A DNA stretch of 64,000 nucleotides from positions 2,046,001-2,110,000 of the forward strand of contig OZ246983.1 of the NCBI GenBank assembly GCA_965232595.1, written 5' to 3'. Below are positions 26,410-35,071 of this stretch, one piece after another. The stretch is from SZUA-309 sp965232595. GTDB taxonomy: Bacteria; Pseudomonadota; Gammaproteobacteria; Pseudomonadales; Azotimanducaceae. The translations under genes and the position numbers were made by a program. Positions within the stretch are counted from its first letter, which is position 1. Each line of letters starts with the position of its first letter. The notes beneath the pieces are model-generated. The model saw only the letters and a list, made by a program, of their open reading frames with translations, had not been told where the DNA came from and did not search any database.

Positions 26410-27450
26410 GTGTTCAACTTCAACTGGCAGCTGTTCAACCCGCGCCTCGGCCTGATCTTCATGGCTGGCTGCCTGGTCGTGTTCAGCGTGCCGGCGCCAC
26501 AGGAGTTCTCCCTGCTCGCTGCCGGTGTCAGCGCGCTGCTCGCCTGGCTGCCGATCGTTCTGGTGCCGGAGGCGTCCCGCAAGCAGCATCTGCTGGGTCT
26601 GGTCGCCTATCTGCTGATTGGCGGCCTGCTGACGTTGCTCGCGGGGTGGTTGGCGCCGCAGGACCTCGCGCTCCTTGTGTCGATGGGCGTGGTGACCTTT
26701 CTCGGCTACCTGTCTCTGCTGCTCGGCATGCACAGCTTTCTGAACGGCTGGTGCCTGGCTTACCTCTATTTGCTGCTGCCGCTGTTCGTCACCGGCAGCG
26801 GCGTTCAGTCCGTGCTGGTTGGCCACGTCGTCGGCGTAGCCATGGTCATTCTGCTGAACCTGGTGAAACCCATCTGGGCCATCGCAACCCGAAAAGATAC
26901 ACAGGTGGCGGACGACGCGCAGGACGAAGCACCGTCGGACGAGGGCGAAGCAAACACAGACGATGGCGTAACGACCGGCTACGCCGTGGCGTTCGCAACC
27001 GTGGTCTCCGCCGTCATCGTCGCCGGGCTGGGGCTTGGCCACCGCTTTCTGACCACCGATCCCACGCTGATCGCCAATGCCACAATCAACATGATCAGCC
27101 CAAGCCTGCAGCAGACATGGCACTCCGCCGTGGAACGACTCGTGCTCGGGTCGGCCGGGCTGCTGGCCGGATTCTATCTGGGCTGGTTCTTTCCGGATCC
27201 CTGGGTGGGCTTTGCGGTGCTACTGATCAGCTCATTCCTCACTCTGGCGCTGGTCTACGTGAACTTCGGGCTGCTGGTCAGCGCCATGTTCTTCCTGCTT
27301 GCCTATCAGTGGGGCAGCCAGCAGAACGAGGCTGCCCACCTGATCGGTAACGAGAAGCTGTTCGGTGAGTTCCTCGGTGTGGCCATGGCGGTTATCGCCA
27401 TCAGCGTGCTGACGCGACTGCGCGAATGGAGAGCCAGGACGACGGCTTAG
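26410..27450 (+). CDS. FUSC-like multi-pass membrane protein
   Basis: This 346-residue protein has an N-terminal membrane block (about 10-160, six hydrophobic segments) and an acidic loop (VADDAQDEAPSDEGEANTDDG). A second membrane block includes SAVERLVLGSAGLLAGFYLGW, which resembles the FUSC repeat. It may be a second half or paralogue of the DUF2955-like protein at 23877. The start is taken as GTG at 26410, 7 bp after the RRM-like gene; no strong ribosome site is seen. It is the last gene of the operon and its stop overlaps the stop of the convergent DoxX gene by 4 bp. Confidence 0.7.
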   Translation: MFNFNWQLFNPRLGLIFMAGCLVVFSVPAPQEFSLLAAGVSALLAWLPIVLVPEASRKQHLLGLVAYLLIGGLLTLLAGWLAPQDLALLVSMGVVTFLGYLSLLLGMHSFLNGWCLAYLYLLLPLFVTGSGVQSVLVGHVVGVAMVILLNLVKPIWAIATRKDTQVADDAQDEAPSDEGEANTDDGVTTGYAVAFATVVSAVIVAGLGLGHRFLTTDPTLIANATINMISPSLQQTWHSAVERLVLGSAGLLAGFYLGWFFPDPWVGFAVLLISSFLTLALVYVNFGLLVSAMFFLLAYQWGSQQNEAAHLIGNEKLFGEFLGVAMAVIAISVLTRLREWRARTTA

Positions 27451-27872
27451 CCTCCGGCTGCCTTGCCCGCGCTGCCCATTCCCGCGACGTAGAGCAATCC
27501 CGCCATGATCGCCAGGTTCTTGATGAAGTTCTGGGTCTCGTGGCCCTGATCGGTGCCTTCGTAGACGTTCCAGAAGTCATGCATGAACAGGTTGATCATC
27601 AACGTCAGGCCGGCCAGCAGGAAGGCCATGAGCTGAGTTCGGTAGCCGATAGCCAGGCAAGCCCCGCCACCTACCTGAAGGATGATGGTGAGCACCAGTA
27701 GCACCGGGATCAGCGGCACGCCGTGTAGCTCCATATACGCGGACATACCCGTCCAGCCGGTGATCTTCATGATGCCCGGCACGATGAAGTAGAGGCCGAG
27801 CAGCACCCGACCGGTGATGAGCAGCGCACGTTGAGCAGTAGCCAGGCGTGGATCGTCGGCGATGGTGTTCAT
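27447..27872 (-). CDS. DoxX family membrane protein
   Basis: This 141-residue protein has four hydrophobic segments. It shows the DoxX hallmarks RVLLGLYFIVPGIMKITGW near the N-terminus, GGACLAIGYRTQLMAFLLAG in the middle and a C-terminal NFIKNLAIMAGLLYVAG. DoxX proteins are small inner-membrane proteins linked to redox or thiosulfate metabolism in some organisms. It lies 40 bp downstream of the D-aminoacylase gene on the same strand and could be the last gene of that operon. A GGGAAA ribosome site is visible. Confidence 0.88.
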   Translation of the reverse strand: MNTIADDPRLATAQRALLITGRVLLGLYFIVPGIMKITGWTGMSAYMELHGVPLIPVLLVLTIILQVGGGACLAIGYRTQLMAFLLAGLTLMINLFMHDFWNVYEGTDQGHETQNFIKNLAIMAGLLYVAGMGSAGKAAGG

Positions 27873-27912
27873 TGGTTGTTTCCCTGTTGTGGTTCGATGG
27901 GTGATCGGCGGT

Positions 27913-29424
27913 TCAGGCGCCGTAAGCTTCGCGGCGATAGCGCAGCATCTGCCCCGTACCGATCCCGGTGTGGATGCCTGCCAGAGCGGGTTCGGGCCGT
28001 TCGTACGCCACGGCGCCGTTCACCAGCACCAGGCGGATGCCATCCGGCTCCGTCTGCGGCGCATCGTAGGTGGCGCCGTCGATGATGGTGTCCGGATCGA
28101 ACAGCACCAGGTCCGCCCAGTAGCCCTCTTTGATCTGGCCCCGCTCGTTCATGCCGAAGGTGCGCGCTGAGAGCGACGTCATCCGCCGCACGGCCTCCGG
28201 CAGCGCCAGGATGCCGCGCTCGCGCACGTAGTGACCGAGCACCCTGGGGAAGGTGCCGAACAGCCGCGGGTGCGGCTTGCCGCGGAGATCGGGGATGCCG
28301 TCCGAGCCGACCATCATATCGGCGTGCGCCAGGTTTGTTTCCACATCCGCCTCGTCGATGATGAACTGGATGCAGATGGTCCGATCGCCCTTCGGCGCGG
28401 TGAGGATCCGGCGCACGGTTTCGGTGACGTCCTCGCCGGTCTCAGCAGCGATGTCCACCACCATCCGGCCTTCGTACTCTCGGAAAGCCGGGCAGCTGGC
28501 GATGCGGATCACCTCGGCCAGATCCCGGCTGATTCGATCCAGGTTGAAGTACTCGATCATCCGGCCGCTGCCGGCGGTGTAGGGGTAAACGTCGAGGGTG
28601 ACCCGCTGCCCGGCGGCCAGCGCCTCGTCTACCTTGGCCAGCGACTCCCGGATTCGGCCCCAGTTCTGCTTGCCGGCGGATTTGTGGTGGGAGATGTGCG
28701 CATGCACGTCGGCTTCGCGGCCGATCAGCAGGGTCTCGTCCACGGCCTCGAGGAGCTTGTCCGCCTCGTTTCGCATGTGGGTTGTGTAAAGCGCGTCGTG
28801 GGCTTTCGCGGCGCTCGCCAGCTCGATCACCTCGTCGGTTTCCGACCAACGCCCGGGCCGGTAGATGAGCCCGGTGGAGAAGCCGCAGGCGCCCTGCTCC
28901 AGGGCCCGGGCAACGTGGTCCCGCATCGCGCTGCGTTCAGCCGGCGTCGGTCCGCGCTGCTCCATCCCCATGACAAGGGTGCGAACGGTGTTGTGGCCAA
29001 CCAGCATCATGTTGTTGATGGCCGGCTGCCGGTCGAGGGCGGCCTGGAAGTAGCCGTCGAGATCGGTGAACTCGCCGTCGAGGCCAGCCAGGATGCCGCC
29101 GCTGGCAGCCACGCTGTCCTGGGCGGGATCTGCCGGAATTGCGGAGAAGCCGCAGTTGCCGCTGACCACGGTGGTTACCCCCTGGGCCAGCTTGAACTCC
29201 ATGCCGGGGTGACGGAAGAAGGCGCCGTCGTCGTGGGCATGGGTGTCGATGAAGCCGGGGGCCAGGGTCAGGCCCTGGCCGTCCATCTCGGTGCCGGCCG
29301 CTGTGCCGCGCATGTCTTTGTCCACAGCGCTGATTCGGCCGCCCTCCACCAGCACGTCGGCCGGAAAGGCCGGGCTGCCGGTGCCGTCGAGCACGGAGAC
29401 GTTTCTGATGCTGATGTCCGCCAT
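27913..29424 (-). CDS. N-acyl-D-amino-acid deacylase (amidohydrolase superfamily)
   Basis: This 503-residue protein is a D-aminoacylase-type enzyme that hydrolyses N-acyl-D-amino acids or related amides in the cytoplasm. It has an N-terminal beta domain (ISIRNVSVLDGTGSPAF), the metal motif GFIDTHAHDD, TTVVSGNCGFS and a small C-terminal beta domain with GYWADLVLFDPDTI. The GNCGF signature is specific to this subgroup. It belongs to the minus operon with the GMC oxidoreductase (36 bp upstream). Substrate specificity within the family cannot be assigned. Confidence 0.88.
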   Translation of the reverse strand: MADISIRNVSVLDGTGSPAFPADVLVEGGRISAVDKDMRGTAAGTEMDGQGLTLAPGFIDTHAHDDGAFFRHPGMEFKLAQGVTTVVSGNCGFSAIPADPAQDSVAASGGILAGLDGEFTDLDGYFQAALDRQPAINNMMLVGHNTVRTLVMGMEQRGPTPAERSAMRDHVARALEQGACGFSTGLIYRPGRWSETDEVIELASAAKAHDALYTTHMRNEADKLLEAVDETLLIGREADVHAHISHHKSAGKQNWGRIRESLAKVDEALAAGQRVTLDVYPYTAGSGRMIEYFNLDRISRDLAEVIRIASCPAFREYEGRMVVDIAAETGEDVTETVRRILTAPKGDRTICIQFIIDEADVETNLAHADMMVGSDGIPDLRGKPHPRLFGTFPRVLGHYVRERGILALPEAVRRMTSLSARTFGMNERGQIKEGYWADLVLFDPDTIIDGATYDAPQTEPDGIRLVLVNGAVAYERPEPALAGIHTGIGTGQMLRYRREAYGA

Positions 29425-29460
29425 TGAGGTTCCTCAGTTAGTTTTTTGCCGCGCCTGAGA

Positions 29461-30993
29461 TCAGAGCCCGTAGCGCCCAGGCTCTGTTCGCAGCCACTCG
29501 CCCACCATCTCGCCGACCAGAATCGACGACAGGTTGGTGTTCGCCCTCGGTACGAACGGCAGGATGGAAGCGTCCGCCACTACCAGGCCATCCTGGAAGT
29601 GGCAGCAACCGTGCTGGTCCACCACCGCCATCGGATCGCTGGCCGGCCCCATCTTCACGGTGCAGGAGGGGTGATAGCCGCTGCCCGAGAGCTTGCGGGT
29701 CAGGGCTTTCAGCGAGTCGTCGTCATCGGGTCGGGCCGGATCCGGGAAGGTGACCGCCTCGATCATGTCCGCCAGCGGCCCGGTGCGGGTAAAGGCAAGC
29801 GCGTCTCTTAGGCAGCCGACAAGCCGGTCCGCGTCCCGGTCGTCCTCGCAGAACCGGTTGTCGATGACGGGCAGGGCGTGCGGGTCGGCAGAAGCCAGGC
29901 GCAGCTCGCCGCGGCCGTACTGATACTCGATCACCGCCGCGATGCCGAACAGCGCCGGGCCGCCACGGCGGCCGGCGAAGCTGAGCTGCTCGATCTGCAG
30001 GTCGTTGCGTTTGTCCGAGCCCGCCGCCGTGTAGCGCAGGATGGTCTGAATGATGGGCGCATCGAAGTCGATCATCGCCCCATCCTTCACCTGGCAGACC
30101 ACGGACAGCGCCGGATGGTCGCAGAGGTTCTGGCCAACCCCGGGCGCTTCCGCAACCAGCTCGATCCCGTGCCGACTGAGCTCGTCGCTGGGGCCGATGC
30201 CCGAGCGCATGAGGATGGTCGGGGAGAGGATGGCGCCGGCGGAGATTACGACCAGCTTGCCGCGTATCTCGCTGACCTCACCCTGTCGCTCGACCAACAC
30301 GCCGCTGCAGCGACCGTTCTCAGTGATGAGCCGATGCACCAGGCTATCAGCCTGAATGATCAGGTTGGGGCGGATCCTGGCAGGCGCCAGGTAGCCAACG
30401 GCGCAGGACACCCGCAGGCGCCCCAGCTTGTTCATCGGTTGCGGGCCGCTGCCCCAGGATTCCGGATCGTTGGCGTCCGGGCAGTCCGGATAGCCGAGCT
30501 CGCGGGCGGTCTCGAGGAAGGCCTGGTGCTGGGGCAGCAGCTCTTCCGGCGGGTAGCGGCGAATGGTGATGGGCCCGGCATCGCCGTGATAGGGCGCGTC
30601 CCCGTAGTCCAGGTCCCGCTCCATTCGCCTGTAGGCTGGCAGCACCTTGTCCCAGGCCCAGTCCGTATTGCCTGCGTCGGCCCACTCATCGTGGTCTTCG
30701 GGCAGGCTGCGCAGCGCGATGGTGGTGTTCACGGCGCTGGAGCCGCCCACCACCCGGCCTCGCGGGAAGGCCACCTGGCGGCCGCGGACCGGCTCGTAGT
30801 CCAGCGACCAGTCGTGATCGCTGTAGGAGTTGTTGTGGCTGTTGACAAGATCGAACGGCGTGGCGGCAAGGTCCGGGTAGTCCGGGCCGGCCTCCAGCAG
30901 CAGCACCCGGAGGTTCGGGTTTTCGCTCGCTCGTGCAGCAATTGCGCAGCCGGCACTGCCGGCGCCGACGATGATGATGTCCCAGTCGCTCAT
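29461..30993 (-). CDS. GMC-family FAD oxidoreductase (choline-dehydrogenase-like)
   Basis: This 510-residue flavoprotein has the FAD-binding Rossmann motif IIIVGAGSAGCAIAAR and the GMC signature GRVVGGSSAVNTTIALR. The C-terminal active-site region contains SGYHPSCTVKMG and VVDQHGCCHFQDGLVVADASI, then RANTNLSS. The His in GYHPS and the Asn in ANTN are in the catalytic positions of alcohol-oxidising GMC enzymes. No signal peptide. It follows the NTF2-like gene by 9 bp. It probably oxidises an alcohol intermediate of the pathway encoded by this operon. Confidence 0.9.
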   Translation of the reverse strand: MSDWDIIIVGAGSAGCAIAARASENPNLRVLLLEAGPDYPDLAATPFDLVNSHNNSYSDHDWSLDYEPVRGRQVAFPRGRVVGGSSAVNTTIALRSLPEDHDEWADAGNTDWAWDKVLPAYRRMERDLDYGDAPYHGDAGPITIRRYPPEELLPQHQAFLETARELGYPDCPDANDPESWGSGPQPMNKLGRLRVSCAVGYLAPARIRPNLIIQADSLVHRLITENGRCSGVLVERQGEVSEIRGKLVVISAGAILSPTILMRSGIGPSDELSRHGIELVAEAPGVGQNLCDHPALSVVCQVKDGAMIDFDAPIIQTILRYTAAGSDKRNDLQIEQLSFAGRRGGPALFGIAAVIEYQYGRGELRLASADPHALPVIDNRFCEDDRDADRLVGCLRDALAFTRTGPLADMIEAVTFPDPARPDDDDSLKALTRKLSGSGYHPSCTVKMGPASDPMAVVDQHGCCHFQDGLVVADASILPFVPRANTNLSSILVGEMVGEWLRTEPGRYGL

Positions 30994-31002
30994 CCGCGCG
31001 TC

Positions 31003-31389
31003 CTATTGAGTGATCAGGTAGCTGGAGCGGAACTGGATGCCCCAGTGGCCGTCTTCGCAGGTGGCGATCCAGAGCGTTTCGAAGTGGTTGTAGACCGTGC
31101 CGTCGGCATGGCAGCGGTCGATGGACAGCGCCATGTGCACCTTGTCCGGGCCGCTGTGAATGACCTGCACGTCCCTGAGCACGGTGTGATCCCAGCCCTC
31201 GGCTTCCAGCAGCGGCGTGTTCTTGCGGCTGCGGGAAACGAAGCTGGTGGAATCCTCGATGGTGACGAACTTGCCGTTGGCCAGGCGCACGTGCGGAAAG
31301 TTCAGGGTGTTGGCCAGGGCGTCGTGGTCCTGGGCATTAAACGCGTCGATAAACGCCCGGGCGGCGTTGATTGCGGCTTCATCGCTCAT
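31003..31389 (-). CDS. NTF2-like/SnoaL-fold small protein
   Basis: This 128-residue protein has the alpha-plus-beta cone layout of the NTF2/SnoaL superfamily. An N-terminal helix pair (INAARAFIDAFNAQDHDALANTLNFP) is followed by curved strands with VHMALSIDRCHADGTVYNHF and WGIQFRSSYL. Family members range from isomerases and dehydratases to non-catalytic ligand carriers. No catalytic set is clear enough to choose. It lies between the acetyltransferase (20 bp) and GMC oxidoreductase (9 bp) genes, so a role on the same substrate is likely. Confidence 0.8.
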   Translation of the reverse strand: MSDEAAINAARAFIDAFNAQDHDALANTLNFPHVRLANGKFVTIEDSTSFVSRSRKNTPLLEAEGWDHTVLRDVQVIHSGPDKVHMALSIDRCHADGTVYNHFETLWIATCEDGHWGIQFRSSYLITQ

Positions 31390-31409
31390 GGTCAGCTCCT
31401 TTCATCCCG

Positions 31410-32624
31410 TCAGAAGTGGTCCGGGCTGTGTGGCGCGTGCCGGGTGGCGAACAGGGCGTCTGCCCGGGCAATCGCCTCGGGCTCTCCGGTCACCAGGCCC
31501 CAGGCCGCCAGCTGGCTGACCCGGCGGAAGCCGCTGAAGGCGCTGGAGAGCGACTTGATGCTGAACTGCACCTCGGCCGGTTCGGTGCTGGCGCCAGCGC
31601 TGCCTTCGCCGTCGGCAACGCTCAGCTGCCAGTTGCCCTGGTTCCAGGGTGACTCCCGGTCCGGGCCAACCCCGATCACCAGCTCGCCGTCCGCTGAGTA
31701 ACCGCGTTCACTCAGGGCGCCGGCCACATCGACGATCCTGAAGTAGACGCCTTCTTTTTCCTGAGCGTGCAGCATCCGCGGCTCGGCGAACAGCTCCCAG
31801 GCCGGATCGTCCGCCGGCGCGTTCGCCCAGACAACCCGGCCGACCAGGTCGTGCCGGGCGATGAACGCCCAGAGCGTCCGGCAGGCATCGATATCGAGCC
31901 AGACCAGATCGCGGACCTGGATCTCCTGGCCGCGGGCCGGATGATCAACCTTCGATTCGCGCAGGGTGTAAACCACGTAACCGTTCGGCTCACCACGGCC
32001 GTTTCTGCAGACGGCCACGTGGGTCGGCCCCTCGCCGTCCCGCTCGGCCAGCACGCCGCCCTGCCAGAGCGGGGTGCTGCGATGCAGGTAAAGCGAGCGA
32101 TCGGCGATGAACGAACGGTACAGGTCTTTCAGGATCGGTACGGCGTCGGCCGTCGCTTCCCGGCGGACCTCGAAGTCGGCGGGTGGCGCGGTGAGCAGAT
32201 TCATATCCACCGTATCGACCTCGTAGCGGCGCATGACGGCGCACAGGCTGTAGCCGTAGCGCTGATAGATGGCGGCCTGAGAAGCCCAGAGTGCGGCCAC
32301 CGTCTGGCCGCGCTCCTTCATGTCCCTGAACGACTGCTCGACGATCTTCCGCAGCAGGCCCTGGCGCCGGTACTCGGGCAGCGTGCCGACGATGGTGACA
32401 CCAGCCATGGCCATGGCCCGGCCGTTGGCCCGCATGGTGAAAGGCACGGCGCCGTAGCTGGCCACCAGCTTAGGACCGTCGAAGGCGCACAGCGTCCACT
32501 CAGGGCGGTTGTTCTGGGTGGTGAAGTTGTCCTCGCCGTCGCCGAACGCACCGCCGTAGACGTAGCTGGTCAGGAGCCCGATCTGGCCCATCTCGCTGTC
32601 GGTGGCTGGTCGGATCTCGATCAT
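31410..32624 (-). CDS. Eis-like GNAT acetyltransferase with C-terminal sterol-carrier-type domain
   Basis: This 404-residue protein has two GNAT folds and a C-terminal SCP2-like domain, the Eis architecture. Acetyl-CoA binding is suggested by AGVTIVGTLPEYRRQGLLRKIVEQ (about 96-115), with the RRQG loop. Further marks are AALWASQAAIYQRYGYSL and the tail VQFSIKSLSSAFSGFRRVSQL. Eis enzymes N-acetylate amines, including aminoglycosides and peptide lysines. Here the catabolic neighbours suggest acetylation of a pathway intermediate or a detoxifying step. The downstream gene begins 20 bp away. Confidence 0.85.
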   Translation of the reverse strand: MIEIRPATDSEMGQIGLLTSYVYGGAFGDGEDNFTTQNNRPEWTLCAFDGPKLVASYGAVPFTMRANGRAMAMAGVTIVGTLPEYRRQGLLRKIVEQSFRDMKERGQTVAALWASQAAIYQRYGYSLCAVMRRYEVDTVDMNLLTAPPADFEVRREATADAVPILKDLYRSFIADRSLYLHRSTPLWQGGVLAERDGEGPTHVAVCRNGRGEPNGYVVYTLRESKVDHPARGQEIQVRDLVWLDIDACRTLWAFIARHDLVGRVVWANAPADDPAWELFAEPRMLHAQEKEGVYFRIVDVAGALSERGYSADGELVIGVGPDRESPWNQGNWQLSVADGEGSAGASTEPAEVQFSIKSLSSAFSGFRRVSQLAAWGLVTGEPEAIARADALFATRHAPHSPDHF

Positions 32625-32660
32625 GGTGCGTTGGCTTGTTTGCTCACGATCAGCTCCCGA

Positions 32661-33446
32661 TCAGGCGGGCCGGGGGCCGGCCACCTGAAGGCGATGAATG
32701 ATGCGAGGGTCGTCGCCGTGGTCGTGCACGGCGAAGTGCAGCACCGAGCGGTTGTCCCACATGGCCAGGTCTCCCGGCCGCCACTGCTGCCGGGCCTGAA
32801 ACTCCGGCCGGACGCTGTGCTGGTAGAGGTAGTCGAGCACGCTCCTGCTTTCCTCCCGGGACCAGTCGACGAAGCGTTGGGTAAAGGCTTTGCAGACGTA
32901 AAGGGCCTTCCTGCCGTTTTCGTCGTGGTTGCGGACCACCGGATGGGTCGCCCGGGGCGCCTCTTTCGGATCCTCGCCGTAGATACCGGCCAGGCCCTCG
33001 GCGCTGTGGATCGCTTCCAGGCCGTCGACCAGCGAGCGCAGGCCGGAAGAGAGCTCTTCGTAGGCCAGATGCTGGTTGCTGAACGCGGTGTCACCGCCGA
33101 ACTCGGGTGCCGCCAGCGCGTAGAGCATGGTCAGCTTCGGCGGGCACTCGTTGTAGCTCATGTCCGAGTGCCAGTGCTGGTTCACGTCCCGGCGCTTGCC
33201 GTGATTCGTCAGCTCGATGATCTCCGCGTGGTCGGGCAGGCCGGCGTAAGGATGCCGGACTAGCTCGCCCCAGCGGCGGCCGAACGCCATGTGCTCGTCC
33301 GGCGTCAGGGTCTGATCGCGGAACACCAGCACGTGGTGCTCGCAGAACAGCTCGTTCAGCTGCTGCCAGGTGGCGTCATCCACGGTGCGCACATCCAGAT
33401 CTTCGATCACCGCACCAAGCGGCGCGGCCAGACGGCTGACTTTCAT
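32661..33446 (-). CDS. TauD/TfdA-family Fe(II)/2-oxoglutarate dioxygenase
   Basis: This 261-residue protein has the iron facial triad His93-x-Asp95 (HWHSD) with distal His237 (WDNRSVLHFA). The 2-oxoglutarate-binding Arg lies in IIHRLQ (Arg252). GGDTAFSNQHLAYEEL is also a family mark. Such enzymes hydroxylate taurine, 2,4-D and related acids, releasing the side group. The ATG at 33446 with AGGAGG just upstream is chosen; a longer frame to 33545 would run into the transporter gene. It follows the MFS gene by 10 bp. The substrate is probably the compound imported by that transporter. Confidence 0.92.
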   Translation of the reverse strand: MKVSRLAAPLGAVIEDLDVRTVDDATWQQLNELFCEHHVLVFRDQTLTPDEHMAFGRRWGELVRHPYAGLPDHAEIIELTNHGKRRDVNQHWHSDMSYNECPPKLTMLYALAAPEFGGDTAFSNQHLAYEELSSGLRSLVDGLEAIHSAEGLAGIYGEDPKEAPRATHPVVRNHDENGRKALYVCKAFTQRFVDWSREESRSVLDYLYQHSVRPEFQARQQWRPGDLAMWDNRSVLHFAVHDHGDDPRIIHRLQVAGPRPA

Positions 33447-33456
33447 AGCGGCCTCC

Positions 33457-34935
33457 TCATGGCTGTTGGCCGACCGCATCTGCGGCTGCGGGCTGACCTC
33501 CGAGCCGTGCGGCCCGGCGTTCCAGTCGTTCGCGCAGTCTGGCATGGCGTGCCGGTGTCAGCGGGTAGTTCCAGATCAGCTTCAGGGCCAGGCCGTAGAA
33601 AACGATGGGGCCGAGGCAGTACACCAGGCGCAGCGAGAGCACGCCGATGTCTGTGCTTGCGGCGATGCCGCCGGCCGGATCGAAGCCCAGCAGGCCGACG
33701 ATGTTCAGGGACACGCCGGTGCCGAAGGCAATGGCGATCTTCTCGGTGAAGCCGAGGAAGGCGAAGTAGGTGCCGGCCCGACGACCGCCGCTGCGGGCGG
33801 CGTCCACGTCCACCACGTCCGCCAGCATGGCGATGGGCAGGAACTGCAGGCCGCCGAAGCAGAAGCCTTTAACCACAAACAGCAGGAAGAAGGGCAGGTA
33901 GTCGCCGTAGTCGAGGAAGAGGTTGGCCCCGGACACGAAGGCCACGGTGATCAGGGTACACATGAAGGCCCGATGTTTGCCGATGGTGCGACCGAGCCAG
34001 AGCCAGAACGGAATCGCGCCCAGGCCGGCGATGAAGTAGAAGAAGTAGGCAGCACCAATGGTTGGCACGCCGACGATGTCGCGGATGAAAAACAGCGACA
34101 CGGCGTTTCGGAACGACTCGCCGAACTGCACCAGCAGGACGATGAGCAGCACCCGGAGCATGGGGCCGTTCTTCAGCACCAGCTTCAGGCCTTCCCGGAA
34201 GCTCGGACGCTTCTCGCCTTCCACCGGTGGCGGTTCTTTCACCATGGTCAGGACGATGGCCACGCAGATCGGCAGCACCATGATGATGGTCCAGGCGAGC
34301 CCGGCCAGCACCGGCCCGGTGAGCGTCGCCCGGTCCACCACGGTCTTGTCGCGGAAGTCGCCGGAGAAGGCACCGATGGCATCCTGCCAGAGGGTGCTGA
34401 AGACCTCGCCGACCCCGGCGCCGCCATCGGCCCGGATCTCGACGATCATCGGCACCGCGGCGGCCAGCATCAGGCCGACCAGCACGTAAATCTCCCGCGC
34501 GGCGGTGACCCGGCTGCGCTGGTGGTAGTCCGGCGACAGCTCGGCGCCCCAGGCCCGATGCGGCAGGCCGATCATGGTGGCGCCGAGGAAGAAGGTCGTG
34601 AGCCAGACCAGGAAGTAGACGAGGCCGACGCCTTCCTCGGGGATGAACAGCTTGTAGACCCCCAGCATCATCACCGGCGCGCCGATCAGCAGCCACGGCC
34701 GGCGCCGGCCGATGCGGGTACGCCAGCGGTCCGAGATCTCGCCCATCAGCGGGTCCGTCACCACATCGGTCAACCGCGCCAGCATCAGGATGGTGCCAAC
34801 CGCGGCGAGGCTGATGCCGAGGCCGCCGGAGTAGTGGGCCGGAATCCAGATCGCCAACGGGTAGCCGATCACCGCCAGCGGCAGGCCGAGCGAGCCATGC
34901 GCGTAAATCGTCTTCAGAGACAGCACGTCGGACAA
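33457..34935 (-). CDS. MFS transporter, GPH (glycoside-pentoside-hexuronide) type
   Basis: This 492-residue protein has 12 predicted membrane segments. GPH-family marks are YGSLGLP near the start (AHGSLGLPLAVIGYPLAIW), the DVVTDPLMGEISDRWRTRIGRRRPW loop after TM2, and a central cytoplasmic loop with VKEPPPVEGEKRPSF. GPH carriers are cation symporters mostly for sugars, but catabolic operons use them for other acids. It is the first gene of the minus operon and is divergent from the radical SAM gene. The 136-bp shared promoter region contains two inverted repeats. Confidence 0.9.
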   Translation of the reverse strand: MSDVLSLKTIYAHGSLGLPLAVIGYPLAIWIPAHYSGGLGISLAAVGTILMLARLTDVVTDPLMGEISDRWRTRIGRRRPWLLIGAPVMMLGVYKLFIPEEGVGLVYFLVWLTTFFLGATMIGLPHRAWGAELSPDYHQRSRVTAAREIYVLVGLMLAAAVPMIVEIRADGGAGVGEVFSTLWQDAIGAFSGDFRDKTVVDRATLTGPVLAGLAWTIIMVLPICVAIVLTMVKEPPPVEGEKRPSFREGLKLVLKNGPMLRVLLIVLLVQFGESFRNAVSLFFIRDIVGVPTIGAAYFFYFIAGLGAIPFWLWLGRTIGKHRAFMCTLITVAFVSGANLFLDYGDYLPFFLLFVVKGFCFGGLQFLPIAMLADVVDVDAARSGGRRAGTYFAFLGFTEKIAIAFGTGVSLNIVGLLGFDPAGGIAASTDIGVLSLRLVYCLGPIVFYGLALKLIWNYPLTPARHARLRERLERRAARLGGQPAAADAVGQQP

Positions 34936-34952
34936 CGGATCCCTCCCCCCTG

Positions 34953-35014
34953 AGGTATTTGCCGATCAACGAGCATACCTGACATGATCTGCGCCGGGGA
35001 GCGGCCGGCCGCTC
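34953..35014. promoter_or_regulatory. Inverted repeats in the MFS/radical SAM divergent promoter
   Basis: Two symmetric elements lie in the 136-bp gap. AGGTAT (34953-34958) and ATACCT (34975-34980) are a perfect inverted pair separated by 16 bp, close to the MFS start and suited to a dimeric repressor. GAGCGGCCGGCCGCTC (34999-35014) is a perfect 16-bp palindrome in the middle of the gap. No regulator gene lies beside this operon, so the factor is unknown. These are candidate operators only. Confidence 0.4.
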
Positions 35015-35071
35015 GCCGATTGCCATGTAATCGTTCGGGACCTTCTACCGAATCGGGGTGTCTGACCAACC

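Noticed and set aside
28231..34953. Long plus-strand open frames (about 400-600 codons) opposite the catabolic operon
   Set aside because: They are antisense to genes with clear conserved motifs (TauD, GMC, MFS, D-aminoacylase). Their products are rich in Arg, Gly, His and Pro with no domain, as expected of shadow frames in GC-rich DNA.
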